Assembly: GCF_014646815.1 (NCBI RefSeq)
Contig: NZ_BMNZ01000006.1
Location: forward strand, 62,001 to 126,000
Length of the DNA stretch: 64,000 bases
Source: Terrabacter tumescens
Lineage (GTDB): Bacteria; Actinomycetota; Actinomycetes; Actinomycetales; Dermatophilaceae
Direction: 5' to 3'
Below are positions 18,287 through 27,514 of this stretch, one piece after another. Position numbers and translations under genes: made by a program. Positions within the stretch are counted from its first letter, which is position 1. Every line of letters begins with the position of its first letter. The notes under the pieces are model-generated. The model was not told where the DNA came from. It searched no databases and worked only from the letters and a program-made list of their open reading frames with translations.

Positions 18287-19042
18287 TCAGCGGCCGAAGG
18301 TCTCGACCGGCGGGAACTCCTTGGCGGCCTGCTTGCCGATGCGGTTCAGCATGTAGACGTCGACGCCCGCGCCGATGAGGCCACCGACGAGCGGCACCGC
18401 GCGACCGAGCCTGGCGAACGTCCCCTGGCCGATGCGGCCGAGCAGGCGGAAGCCCACGGCCTTGTTGAGGACCATGAGGGCCGGCGCGGGCAGCCGGTCG
18501 AACGCCACCGAGGAAAGCTTGCCGCCGGCGGCCGCGAGCCCGGCCTTCTTGAGCAGGTCGTCGCTGTCGGCGCCGGCGAGGGTCAGCAGGATGGCCGAGC
18601 GGATCTCAGGCTGGTCGATGTCGTAGCCGCGCACCTTGGCCGTGGCCGCCGTCATGCGCGTCGCGAGGAGGTAGAACTCGAGCACGTTGGCCGGGAGCGA
18701 CACCGGCATCGTGAAGAACCCGCCGAGCCCCGTCGCGAAGCCGCCCACCGCGCCGAGCTGGCGGTGGTCGCGCACGATGACGCGCAAGGCCTGGTCGGCG
18801 TCGGAACGGGCGTGCTTGAGGGCGCTGGCGGCGACCTCGTGGGCGGAGTCGAAGGGGCCCTTGCCGTCGATGCCGACGTCGAGGAGGCGCTCGACGAGCC
18901 GCGTCGCGGCCCCGGACAGGCCTCCCTCAGCGGGCAACGCGGCGCGCTCGAGCGCACCGGCGTCCTTCGATCGCCGCAGCTTCGCGGCGGTCGCGTCCGA
19001 TGCCGCGACCGTCTCGTCCCTGCTCCAGCCCAAGATGCCCAC
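18287..19042 (-). CDS. EcsC-like protein
   Basis: 251 residues, resembling the EcsC family named after the third gene of the Bacillus ecs locus; molecular role unknown. Features are the FDSAHEVAASALKHARSDAD segment, a Gly-rich hydrophobic stretch GAVGGFATGLGGFFTMPVSL that may insert into the membrane, RGYDIDQPEIRSAILLTLAG, and a C-terminal hydrophobic hairpin AVPLVGGLIGAGVDVYML. The frame is open far upstream, but that part is a shadow of the polymerase gene; the GTG at 19042 gives the family-like start. Convergence or promoter sharing with the plus-strand lyase gene is not evident. Confidence 0.8.
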   Translation of the reverse strand: MGILGWSRDETVAASDATAAKLRRSKDAGALERAALPAEGGLSGAATRLVERLLDVGIDGKGPFDSAHEVAASALKHARSDADQALRVIVRDHRQLGAVGGFATGLGGFFTMPVSLPANVLEFYLLATRMTAATAKVRGYDIDQPEIRSAILLTLAGADSDDLLKKAGLAAAGGKLSSVAFDRLPAPALMVLNKAVGFRLLGRIGQGTFARLGRAVPLVGGLIGAGVDVYMLNRIGKQAAKEFPPVETFGR

Positions 19043-19204
19043 CAGTTCCCACCCTCTTCGTCCGACGTCGTGTGTGTTTCCGGCTCCTACTTGCCGCCGA
19101 CGACACCGTATGCCGCAGCGGTCGCCCGTGGCAGCCTCGTACCCACTCGCCCCCGCGGCGGGACCGCGCGAGACGTCGTCGGTCGGCTCTCGTAGGGTCG
19201 CCCC

Positions 19205-20368
19205 ATGGGTGAGACGACAGCGCAGCCACCGATCCTCGGCGTGCCGTTGGCCGACCTCCGTCGTGACCGCACGTCCGTCAAGTGGGGCGTGCACGGCCCC
19301 GGCGTCATCCCGATGTGGATCGCCGAGATGGACTGCGCCCCGTGCCCGGCCGTCGTCGACGCGGTGAGCGCCGCCGTGGCGCGGGGAGACACGGGCTACG
19401 CGCTCACGGAGGAGTATGCCGCCGCGGCCGCCGCGTTCGCCGAGGCCGAGTGGGCGTGGGGCTTCGACCCGCGCACGACGACGCGCGTGGCCGACGTGCT
19501 GACCGGCGTGACGCACCTGCTCGGGCTCTTCACCGACCCCGGTGGCCCGGTGGTCGTGAGCCCGCCGGTCTACAACGCCTTCTACGAGGTGATCGAGGCC
19601 TGCGGCCGACGCGTCCTCGAGGCGCCGCTCGGGCCGGACCACCGGCTCGACGTCGAAGGTCTCGCCGAGGTCTTCGCCCGCGTGACCGCCGATGGTTCGC
19701 GGACGGCATACCTCCTGTCCAACCCGCACAACCCGACGGGCACCGTACACACGCCGGTCGAGCTCGCGGCGCTCGCCCGCGTGGCCGACGAGCACGGCGT
19801 GCGCGTCGTGTCCGACGAGATCCACGGACCCCTGGTGCTGCCGACGAGCACGTTCACGCCCTACCTGACGGTGCCGGGCACCGAGCGCGGCGTCACGGTG
19901 ACGTCGGCTTCCAAGGCGTGGAACCTCGCCGGGCTCAAGGCCGCGATCATCGTGCCCGGCGACGACGCCGTCGACGACGTGCGTCGGCTGCACCCCTACG
20001 TCACGTTCGGGGCGAGCCACATCGGCGTCATCGCGCAGACGGCCGCCTACCGCGACGGGCGCGACTGGTGCCACCGCCTCGTCGGCGAGCTGGACGCCAA
20101 CCGTCACCTGCTCGCCGAGCTCGTCGCCGGCCACCTTCCCGGCGCCAGTCTCGTCGTGCCCGAGGCCACCTACCTCGCGTGGCTCGACCTCTCCGGGCTG
20201 GGACTCGGCGACGACCCCGCCGGTGAGGTGCTGCGCCGCGCCCGAGTAGCGCTCTCCCCCGGCCCCATCTTCGGCTCGGGCGGTCAGGGGCACGCGCGCG
20301 TCAACTACGCCACCTCGCCGGAGATCCTGCGCGAAGCCGTGGGCCGGATCGCGAGCATCGTTGCCTGA
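19205..20368 (+). CDS. patB: MalY/PatB-type PLP-dependent C-S lyase
   Basis: Class I/II aminotransferase-fold enzyme of the MalY/PatB group, which cleave cystathionine-like C-S bonds; 387 residues. Hallmarks are VIPMWIAEMDC near the N-terminus, SNPHNPTGTV, VVSDEIHGPLVL and the PLP lysine in TSASKAWNLAGLK. Together with metX it suggests methionine or sulfur metabolism nearby, although they are not in one operon. The ATG at 19205 is preceded by AGGG. The stop lies inside the next gene's start region (8 bp overlap). Cystathionine lyase versus other C-S lyase activity cannot be separated from sequence. Confidence 0.88.
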   Translation: MGETTAQPPILGVPLADLRRDRTSVKWGVHGPGVIPMWIAEMDCAPCPAVVDAVSAAVARGDTGYALTEEYAAAAAAFAEAEWAWGFDPRTTTRVADVLTGVTHLLGLFTDPGGPVVVSPPVYNAFYEVIEACGRRVLEAPLGPDHRLDVEGLAEVFARVTADGSRTAYLLSNPHNPTGTVHTPVELAALARVADEHGVRVVSDEIHGPLVLPTSTFTPYLTVPGTERGVTVTSASKAWNLAGLKAAIIVPGDDAVDDVRRLHPYVTFGASHIGVIAQTAAYRDGRDWCHRLVGELDANRHLLAELVAGHLPGASLVVPEATYLAWLDLSGLGLGDDPAGEVLRRARVALSPGPIFGSGGQGHARVNYATSPEILREAVGRIASIVA

Positions 20369-22112
20369 CAAGGATTCCGGGCCGCCGCTCGTCGCGCTCG
20401 TGGTCGGGCCACGGGGGGCGTATGCCGTGGGGCCGGGCCTCGACGACCCGTGGCCGCTCGACGACGTCGTGGCACGCTTCAGGCAGGCCACCGAGGAGCT
20501 GGGCCCGCGATGGGTCGTGTGGTCCGCTGCGTCGACGCTGCGCGGGGTGGTCGGCGCAGGCATCGACGTCCCGCGCACGTGGGACCTCGCGGAGGCGCAC
20601 CGCATCGTCCACGGCGGCTGGTGGGCGACGCCGGGCCACGTCGTCGCGGGGTGCCGCGGTCTCGACGAGGCGACGGTTCCGGCACCACGCGCACCGCGCC
20701 TCAGCGGCTTCGACGGTGACCTCTTCGACGTGGCGGCCGGCGACGACGTCGCGCTCCTCACCGCCGACGGACACCTGCGCGCCGACGCCCTCGGCTGGGC
20801 GACGGACGACACGCGGCTGCGCGAGCTCGCGGTGCTGGCGCTGGAGTGCCAGCAGGCGCAGCGCGAGGCGCTGGGCCGCATCGGCGGCTCGCACCTCCCG
20901 CGCCTCGAGCGCACCGTCTGGTCCGAGTCCGCGGCCGCCGTGCTGTGTCTCGAGCTCGAGCGCGACGGGCTGCCCGTCGACCGGGCAGCGGCCGAGGACC
21001 TCATCGCCGCCTCCGCCGGAGCCCGACCGGTCGACGACGCGGACGCCGCACGCATCCGCGCCGAGCGCGACGCCCTCGTCCTGCGGCACGCGCCCGGCCG
21101 CGAGCGCACCGACCTGCGCAACCCCACGCAGGTGCGCGAGCTGCTGCTCTCCGCCGGGGTCGGCGTGCCCAACACCCGGGCCTGGGTGCTCGAGCCCTAC
21201 CGGCACACCCACCCGCTCGTCGACGCCCTGCTGCGGTGGCGCAAGGACGAGCGGATCGCGACCACCTACGGCTACCGCTGGCTCGACGACCACGTCGGCG
21301 CCGACGACCGGCTCCGCGGTGGCTGGACCGCCTGCGACGGTGCCGCCGGGCGCATGACGGCCCAGAACGGCCTGCACAACCTGCCCGCCCCGCTGCGTCC
21401 GGCCATCTGCGCGGCGCCCGGGCACATCTTCGTCCGCGCCGACCTCGGCCAGATCGAGCCCCGGGTGCTCGCCGTCGTCAGCGCCGACCGGGCCTTCGCC
21501 GAGGCGACCCGCGCCGACGACCTCTACGCCCCGGTCGCGGCCAAGCTCGGCGCCGACCGGCCCAAGGCGAAGATCGCGGTGCTCGCCGCGATGTACGGCC
21601 AACGCTCCGGCGCGGCGGGCGAGGCCCTCAAGGACCTCGAGCGCGCCTACCCCGTGGCCATGGGACTGCTCGACCGGGCCTACGCCGACGGGGTCGCCCG
21701 CCGACCCGTGCGCACGTGGGGTGGGCGGCTCATCCGTTTCGGCGGGGTGCCCGTGCCGCCACTGGAGCCGGGCGCGCCGGAGCCGTCGGGCAGCGCCGAG
21801 TTCTCGGCCACCGGCGCCGACGGCGCGCGCGGGCGCTATGCGCGCAACGCGATCATCCAGGGATCCGCCGCCGAGCTGTTCAAGGCCTGGGCGGCGACGG
21901 TGCGACACGCGGTGCGCCCGCTCGGCGGTCAGATCGTGCTGTGCCTGCACGACGAGCTGCTCGTCCACGTCCCCGAGCAGCACGCTCCGGAGGCGGCGGC
22001 GGCGGTCGAGCACACCCTGACGAGCGCCGCCCGCACCTGGGCCGGCACCGACGAGGTCCGCTTCATCGCGGACACCTCGATCGTCCGGCGCTGGAGCGAA
22101 GCCAAACCCTGA
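20361..22112 (+). CDS. PolA-family DNA polymerase with degenerate exonuclease-like N-terminus
   Basis: Family A DNA polymerase of the short actinobacterial type often annotated as bifunctional 3'-5' exonuclease/DNA polymerase; 583 residues, without the 5' nuclease domain of true PolA. All polymerase motifs are present: A as VRADLGQIEPR (about 358-368), B as KIAVLAAMYG (about 404-413) and C as CLHDELL with Asp531 and Glu532. The first 180 residues align in position with an exonuclease domain, but the usual DxE and DEDD acids are not visible. The TTG start overlaps the lyase gene by 8 bp and has no clear ribosome site, so translation may be coupled. Likely role: DNA repair synthesis. Confidence 0.88.
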   Translation: MPDKDSGPPLVALVVGPRGAYAVGPGLDDPWPLDDVVARFRQATEELGPRWVVWSAASTLRGVVGAGIDVPRTWDLAEAHRIVHGGWWATPGHVVAGCRGLDEATVPAPRAPRLSGFDGDLFDVAAGDDVALLTADGHLRADALGWATDDTRLRELAVLALECQQAQREALGRIGGSHLPRLERTVWSESAAAVLCLELERDGLPVDRAAAEDLIAASAGARPVDDADAARIRAERDALVLRHAPGRERTDLRNPTQVRELLLSAGVGVPNTRAWVLEPYRHTHPLVDALLRWRKDERIATTYGYRWLDDHVGADDRLRGGWTACDGAAGRMTAQNGLHNLPAPLRPAICAAPGHIFVRADLGQIEPRVLAVVSADRAFAEATRADDLYAPVAAKLGADRPKAKIAVLAAMYGQRSGAAGEALKDLERAYPVAMGLLDRAYADGVARRPVRTWGGRLIRFGGVPVPPLEPGAPEPSGSAEFSATGADGARGRYARNAIIQGSAAELFKAWAATVRHAVRPLGGQIVLCLHDELLVHVPEQHAPEAAAAVEHTLTSAARTWAGTDEVRFIADTSIVRRWSEAKP

Positions 22113-22308
22113 CGGGCCTCTCGACGTTTGATGCCCGGAGCCCTCCCCTACGAGAGCGAGCGGGACGCGGCGGCGGGAGCGGCATCGGAGGCGGCCCACG
22201 GCATACGAGAGGCGAGGCCGCGCTGGAAGCAGGCCGCCGACGCTCCACGCCGCGAGCGCCGTCGCGCCCCGGGAGCGCACCAGGCCCGAGCGCCGGGGAT
22301 ACGACGAA

Positions 22309-22336
22309 GCGGGCCCGACCGTGAGGTCGGACCCGC
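22309..22336. terminator. Hairpin between convergent polymerase and PAC2 genes
   Basis: 12-bp arms (22309-22320, 22325-22336) with a 4-base loop. They pair fully, including one G-U, in the minus-strand transcript and with one mismatch in the plus-strand transcript. It lies 16 bp past the PAC2 stop, so it mainly serves the minus strand. Confidence 0.7.
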
Positions 22337-22351
22337 CGTTGTCAGAGTGGC

Positions 22352-23305
22352 TCAGTCGCGGTCGTCGCCGCGCTCGTTCCCGTGTTCGTCGTCCTCGGTG
22401 ACGTCCTTGAGGAACGCCTCGAACTCCGCGCCGATCTCGTCGGCCGTCGGGAGGTCGGACAGGTCGGTGGCGAGCAGGTTGCGCTGCTGGCGCCCCTCGA
22501 GGAAGGTGTCGTACTGCTGCTCGAGGGCCCGGACCACCGCAGAGATCTCGTCGGACTCCTCCATCTGGCGGCTGATCTCGGCCCGGTTGAGGCCGGCGGT
22601 TGCGGCGAGCTCGCGCAGGTCGAGGTCGAGCCCGGTCGCGGCACGCACCCGCTCGAGCCCGAGCACGGCGGCGTCGGCGAACTCGCTCTGGCCGAGGTAG
22701 TGCGGCACGTGGACGGCGAAGCCGATGGCGTCGAGCCCGGCCTCACCGAGGCGGAACTCGAGCAGCGACGAGAAGCTGGCCGGCACCTGGACGGTGCCGA
22801 ACGCCGGGTCGTTGCCGGTGACGAGCCGCGGGTTGGTGCCGTGGGCGGTCACGCCGAGCGGGCGCGTGTGCGGCACGGCCATGGGGATGCCGTGGACGCT
22901 GACGGTCAGGTCGACGCCGAACGTCTTGATGAGCGTCGAGGTGGCCTCGACCATGCGGTTCCACTGGTAGTCCGGCTCGGAGCCGACGAGGAGCAGGAAG
23001 GGCACGCCCTCCTTGTCCACGACGCGGTGGAGCAGCAGGCTCGGGTCGTCGTAGCTGCTCCAGTGGTCGCGGTCGAAGACCATGACGGGACGGCGGCCGC
23101 GGTAGTCGAGCAGCTGGTCGACGTCGAAGGAGGCGATGACGCGCGACTCGTGCGTCTCGAGGATGTGGTCGGCCATGAGTCGCTGGGTGTGGCCGGCGTC
23201 GATGAATCCGCCGAGGGCGACGACGAGCACCGAGGCCTGCAGCTCCTGGAGCTGGCTGGGCGAGGTGTCGCTCTCGAACTGGAAGAGCTCGGTCGGGTCC
23301 TGCAC
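22352..23305 (-). CDS. PAC2 family protein
   Basis: PAC2-fold protein related to archaeal/eukaryotic proteasome assembly chaperones; 317 residues. The family start is SQLQELQASVLVVALGGFID, followed by DVDQLLDYRGRRPVMVFDRD, LLLVGSEPDYQWNRM and GFAVHVPHYLGQSEFADAA. The C-terminus is helical and acidic (EFEAFLKDVTEDDEHGNERG). Actinobacteria carry proteasomes, so a link is conceivable but unproven. The GTG at 23305 was chosen because GAAAGG lies nine bases upstream and homology begins at once; the frame continues 17 codons up. It follows hrpA on the same strand by 85 bp and may be co-transcribed. Confidence 0.85.
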   Translation of the reverse strand: MQDPTELFQFESDTSPSQLQELQASVLVVALGGFIDAGHTQRLMADHILETHESRVIASFDVDQLLDYRGRRPVMVFDRDHWSSYDDPSLLLHRVVDKEGVPFLLLVGSEPDYQWNRMVEATSTLIKTFGVDLTVSVHGIPMAVPHTRPLGVTAHGTNPRLVTGNDPAFGTVQVPASFSSLLEFRLGEAGLDAIGFAVHVPHYLGQSEFADAAVLGLERVRAATGLDLDLRELAATAGLNRAEISRQMEESDEISAVVRALEQQYDTFLEGRQQRNLLATDLSDLPTADEIGAEFEAFLKDVTEDDEHGNERGDDRD

Positions 23306-23390
23306 GGGTCTGGCCTTTCGTCGAACGGGGTCGAAGGGTGCAACGCCCCGCTCCATCCCATGATTCCCTGCCGACGGACGGGCGGACAGG

Positions 23391-26300
23391 TCAGGCGGCG
23401 ACCTTGGCGATGGCCTTGAGGATGCGCTGCGGGGAGACGCTGTATGCCGTGCCCACCGTCTGCGCGAAGAGCGAGACCCGCAGCTCCTCGATCATCCAGC
23501 CGATGTCGACGATCTCGGCCGCGCCGCGCTGGGCGGGGCGGAGGGAGTCGAGCAGGTCGGCGTAGCGGCCCTCGACGAGGTCGACCTGGTCGAGGGCCTG
23601 CGCGTCGCGGGACAGGTTGGCCGGCGCCTTGTCGAGCCGGTGGGCGATGGCGCGCAGGTAGCGGTCGAGGTCGGGCAGGCGGCGCAGGCCGGTGTCGGCG
23701 ACGAAGCCGGGCCGGACGAGCTCACGAAGCTGCGCGCGCACATCGGCGAGCATCGGCCGGATCGCGGGGCTGCTCGAGCGGTCCAGCTCGGCGAGCCGGT
23801 TGGTCAGCGCCAGGTGCTTGGCGAGGATCGGCTCGACGAGGCCGACGACCTGCACGACCTTGGCCGTCGTGTGGGTGCGCACGGCGGACAGCGCCCACTC
23901 GAAGTCCTCGCGACTGCGCACCGCGTGGTCCTCGCGGTCCGTCACCGCGTCGTCGCGGATCGCGTCGACCGCGGCGGCCAGGCAGTCGTCGAGCAGGGCG
24001 GGGACGCTGCCGTGCGGGTTGTGGCCGAGGGCGAGCTTCTGGGTGTTCGTGAGGCGGGCGAGGATCTGCTTCCACGGCGGGGTGATGCCGAGCAGCAGCA
24101 GCCGCCGCACGCCGAGGCGGTGCTCGGCGTCGGCCTCGGCCCGGGTCGGCAGCACCCGGAGGTCGACGGCCGACCCGGTGTCGACGAGGGCCGGGAAGCC
24201 CTGGATGCCCTGGGCGCTCTCGAAGGTCTCGGGCACGCCCGCGTCGGGGAACGACGTGAGCCCTGCCTGCTCGACGCGCGAACCGGCCCGGCTGACCTGG
24301 CGGCGCAGCTGGGGCGTGGCGCTGTCGCGCACGGCCTCGAGGTCCTTGCCGGTCGCGACGGCGCGGCCGTCGGACCCGTCGACCTGGAAGGTGACGGTCA
24401 GGTGCGCGGGCACCCGCTCGAGGTCGAAGTCGGCCGGGGTGACGGCCACGCCGGCGCGCCGCCGCAGCACCGTGGCGAGCGCCACGAGCAGCGGCCCCGA
24501 CGTCGGGTCGAGCTCCGGCAGGACGGCACGAGCATGGTCGGGTGCGGGGACGAGGTTGCGGCGGATCCCCTTGGGGAGACTGCGGATCAGGGCGGTGACG
24601 AGCTCCTCGCGGAAGCCGGGGACCTGCCAGTCGAAGCCGTCCGGCGTCACCTGGTTGAGGCGCTCGACGGGGATGTGGACGGTCACGCCGTCCTGTGCCG
24701 ATCCGGGCTCGAACTGGTAGGTCACGGGCAGGACGTTCTCGCCCTGCGTCCACGTCGTCGGGTGGTCCTCGTCGGCGAGGCTGCCCGCGCTCTCGCGCAG
24801 CAGCAGCTCCTCGGTGAAGGTGAGCAGCTCGGGGGTCTGGCGCCGCGTCTTCTTCCACCACGAGTCGAAGTGGCGCCCCGACACGACGTCAGCGGGGATC
24901 CGCTTGTCGTAGAAGGCGATCAGGGTGCTGTCGTCGACGACGATGTCGCGCCGCCGGGTGCGGGCCTCGAGCTCGCCGAGGCGCTCGACGAGGGCGGCGT
25001 TGTCACGCAGGAACGCGTGCTCGGTGTGCCAGTCGCCCTCGACGAGGGCGTGCCGGACGAAGAGGTCGCGGGCGAGCTCGGGATCGACGCGGCCCAGGCC
25101 GACGACGCGGCCGACGACGAGCGGCACGCCGTAGAGCGTGACCCGCTCGGTCGCGACTGCCGACCCGCGCTTGCCCGACCAGCGGGGCTCTGAGTACTGC
25201 CGCTTCACGAGGTGCTCGCCGAGCTGCTCGGCCCACACCGGGTCGATGCGCGCGTTGACCCGGGCCCAGAGGCGACTCGTCTCGACGAGCTCCTCGGCCA
25301 TGACGAACTGGGGCTGCTTGCGGAAGAGCGCCGACCCGGGACTGATGCCGAAGCGCGTGCCGCGGGCGCCGGCATACTCCCGCTTCTGCTCGTCCCGGAC
25401 ACCGACGTGCGAGAGGAGCCCGGCGAGCAGCGACTGGTGGATGGCGTCCGCGTCGATCTCACCCTCGCCGACGTGGACGGTGCCGCGACTGACGTCGAGA
25501 CCGGCCTGCTTGGCGGCCTGCTTGACCTGGCTGTGGAGGTCCTGCCACTCGCGGATGCGCAGGTAGTGCAGGAACTCGGCCTTGCACATCCGGCGGAAGG
25601 CGCTGCTGCTCAGCTCCTTCTGCTGCTCCTTGAGGTAGGCCCAGAGGTTCAGCCACGTGACGAAGTCGCTCGTCTCGTCGGCGAAGCGCTTGTGCGAGGC
25701 GCCCGCGAGCTCCTGCTTGTCCTGCGGCCGCTCGCGCGGGTCCTGGATCGACAGCGCCGCGACGATGACGAGCACCTCGCGCAGCACGCCGCGCTTGTCG
25801 GCCTCGATGACCATGCGGGCGTGGCGCGGGTCGATCGGCAGCGTCGCGATGGTGCGGCCGTATGCCGTGAGGCGGCGTCCCGGACGTCGCCTCCCTCGCC
25901 CGGTGGCGGGCTCGTCGTCCTCGGGAGCGAAGGCCTGCAGCTCCTCGAGCAGGCGCACGCCGTCGGCGATCTGGCGGCTGTCCGGCGGGTCGACGAACGG
26001 GAAGCGCGCGATGTCACCGAGGCCGAGGCTCGTCATCTGGAGGATGACCGAGGCGAGGTTGGTGCGCAGGATCTCGGGGTCGGTGAACTCGGGGCGGTTG
26101 TCGTAGTCGTCCTCGGAGTAGAGCCGGATCGCGATGCCGTCGGCGACGCGGCCACAGCGGCCCGAGCGCTGGTTGGCCGACGCCTGGCTGACCGGCTCGA
26201 TGGGCAGGCGCTGGACCTTGGTGCGCTGGCTGTAGCGGCTGATGCGCGCCGTGCCGGTGTCGATGACGTAGCGGATGCCCGGCACGGTGAGCGAGGTCTC

Positions 26301-27326
26301 GGCGACGTTGGTGGCCAGGACGATGCGTCGACCGGTGTGCCTCGAGAAGACGCGGTGCTGCTCCGCGGCGGACAGCCGCCCGTAGAGCGGGACGACCTCC
26401 GTGACGGGCAGCTTCATCCCGTTGAGCGCGTCCGCGGCGTCACGGATCTCCCGCTCGCCGGAGAAGAAGACGAGGATGTCGCTGCTCGTGCCGGAGTGCC
26501 GCTCGGTCCACAGCTCCTCGACGGCCTCGCAGACACCCGTCACCATGTCGCGCTCCTCCGCCTCGGGGCGGTCGGGGTCGACGAGCGGGCGGTAGCGGAT
26601 CTCGACGGGGAAGGTGCGGCCGGAGACCTCGATGATCGGGGCCGGCTCGCCCGTGGCCGGGTCGGCGAAGTGCTCGGCGAAGCGCTGCGGGTCGATCGTC
26701 GCCGAGGTGATGATCACCTTGAGGTCGGGCCGGCGCGGCAGCAGCTGCTTGAGGTAGCCGAGGATGAAGTCGATGTTGAGGCTGCGCTCGTGGGCCTCGT
26801 CGATGATGATCGTGTCGTAGCGCCGCAGCTCGCGGTCACGCTGCATCTCGGCGAGCAGGATGCCGTCGGTCATGACCTTGACGAGGGTGTCCCGGCTGCT
26901 CTGGTCGGTGAAGCGGACCTGGTAGCCGACGGCGCTGCCGAGCTCGACGGCCAGCTCCTCGGAGAGGCGCTCGGCGACGGCACGCGCTGCGATGCGGCGC
27001 GGCTGGGTGTGCCCGATGACGCCGTCGAGCCCGCGGCCGAGCTCGAGGCAGATCTTGGGGATCTGGGTCGTCTTGCCCGACCCGGTCTCGCCGGCGATGA
27101 CGACGACCTGGTGGTCGCGGATCGCGGCGGCGATGTCGTCGCGGCGCTCGACGACCGGCAGGTGCTCCGGATAGGTGATCGGCGGGACCGTGGCGGCGCG
27201 CGCGGCGCGACGGGCCTGCTGCTGCTCGGTCGACGGGGCGCCCCCACCCTGCGGGGTCGGCCGACGGCGGCCGCGACGCCGCGGTGGCCGCGAACGTGCA
27301 GGGGCGTTCGCGGGCTGGTCGGACAT
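23391..27326 (-). CDS. hrpA: HrpA, ATP-dependent DEAH-box RNA helicase
   Basis: Full-length HrpA-type helicase acting on RNA/ribosomes; 1311 residues, the normal size. A basic Pro/Arg-rich N-terminus is followed by Walker A GETGSGKT (78-85), DEAH at 175-178 and SAT. C-terminal RecA-like motifs include LVFFSGEREI-like ILVFFSGEREIRD, ATNVAETSLTVPGIRYVIDTG and NQRSGRCGRVADG (motif VI). The HA2/OB region and the long C-terminal DUF3418-like domain (VTYQFEPGSAQDGVTVHIP onward) complete it. In E. coli HrpA resolves stalled or collided ribosomes. It is divergent from the MmpS-like cluster across a 188 bp gap. Confidence 0.95.
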   Translation of the reverse strand: MSDQPANAPARSRPPRRRGRRRPTPQGGGAPSTEQQQARRAARAATVPPITYPEHLPVVERRDDIAAAIRDHQVVVIAGETGSGKTTQIPKICLELGRGLDGVIGHTQPRRIAARAVAERLSEELAVELGSAVGYQVRFTDQSSRDTLVKVMTDGILLAEMQRDRELRRYDTIIIDEAHERSLNIDFILGYLKQLLPRRPDLKVIITSATIDPQRFAEHFADPATGEPAPIIEVSGRTFPVEIRYRPLVDPDRPEAEERDMVTGVCEAVEELWTERHSGTSSDILVFFSGEREIRDAADALNGMKLPVTEVVPLYGRLSAAEQHRVFSRHTGRRIVLATNVAETSLTVPGIRYVIDTGTARISRYSQRTKVQRLPIEPVSQASANQRSGRCGRVADGIAIRLYSEDDYDNRPEFTDPEILRTNLASVILQMTSLGLGDIARFPFVDPPDSRQIADGVRLLEELQAFAPEDDEPATGRGRRRPGRRLTAYGRTIATLPIDPRHARMVIEADKRGVLREVLVIVAALSIQDPRERPQDKQELAGASHKRFADETSDFVTWLNLWAYLKEQQKELSSSAFRRMCKAEFLHYLRIREWQDLHSQVKQAAKQAGLDVSRGTVHVGEGEIDADAIHQSLLAGLLSHVGVRDEQKREYAGARGTRFGISPGSALFRKQPQFVMAEELVETSRLWARVNARIDPVWAEQLGEHLVKRQYSEPRWSGKRGSAVATERVTLYGVPLVVGRVVGLGRVDPELARDLFVRHALVEGDWHTEHAFLRDNAALVERLGELEARTRRRDIVVDDSTLIAFYDKRIPADVVSGRHFDSWWKKTRRQTPELLTFTEELLLRESAGSLADEDHPTTWTQGENVLPVTYQFEPGSAQDGVTVHIPVERLNQVTPDGFDWQVPGFREELVTALIRSLPKGIRRNLVPAPDHARAVLPELDPTSGPLLVALATVLRRRAGVAVTPADFDLERVPAHLTVTFQVDGSDGRAVATGKDLEAVRDSATPQLRRQVSRAGSRVEQAGLTSFPDAGVPETFESAQGIQGFPALVDTGSAVDLRVLPTRAEADAEHRLGVRRLLLLGITPPWKQILARLTNTQKLALGHNPHGSVPALLDDCLAAAVDAIRDDAVTDREDHAVRSREDFEWALSAVRTHTTAKVVQVVGLVEPILAKHLALTNRLAELDRSSSPAIRPMLADVRAQLRELVRPGFVADTGLRRLPDLDRYLRAIAHRLDKAPANLSRDAQALDQVDLVEGRYADLLDSLRPAQRGAAEIVDIGWMIEELRVSLFAQTVGTAYSVSPQRILKAIAKVAA

Positions 27327-27514
27327 GGTGGACAGGATAGGCGCGGGAGGCCGGTGGCTCCGAACGGATATCCCGGCAGCGGGTGCGCGTCCGGGTGCGT
27401 CCGGTGACCGCGGGTCGCACCTGGCGCGTCCGGCTCGCCGGGCTCACCACTGCGGCCGTGCCGGGGCGGGCGATGGTTGGATGGGCGGACCGTCACCACA
27501 ACCAGGGGATTGCC

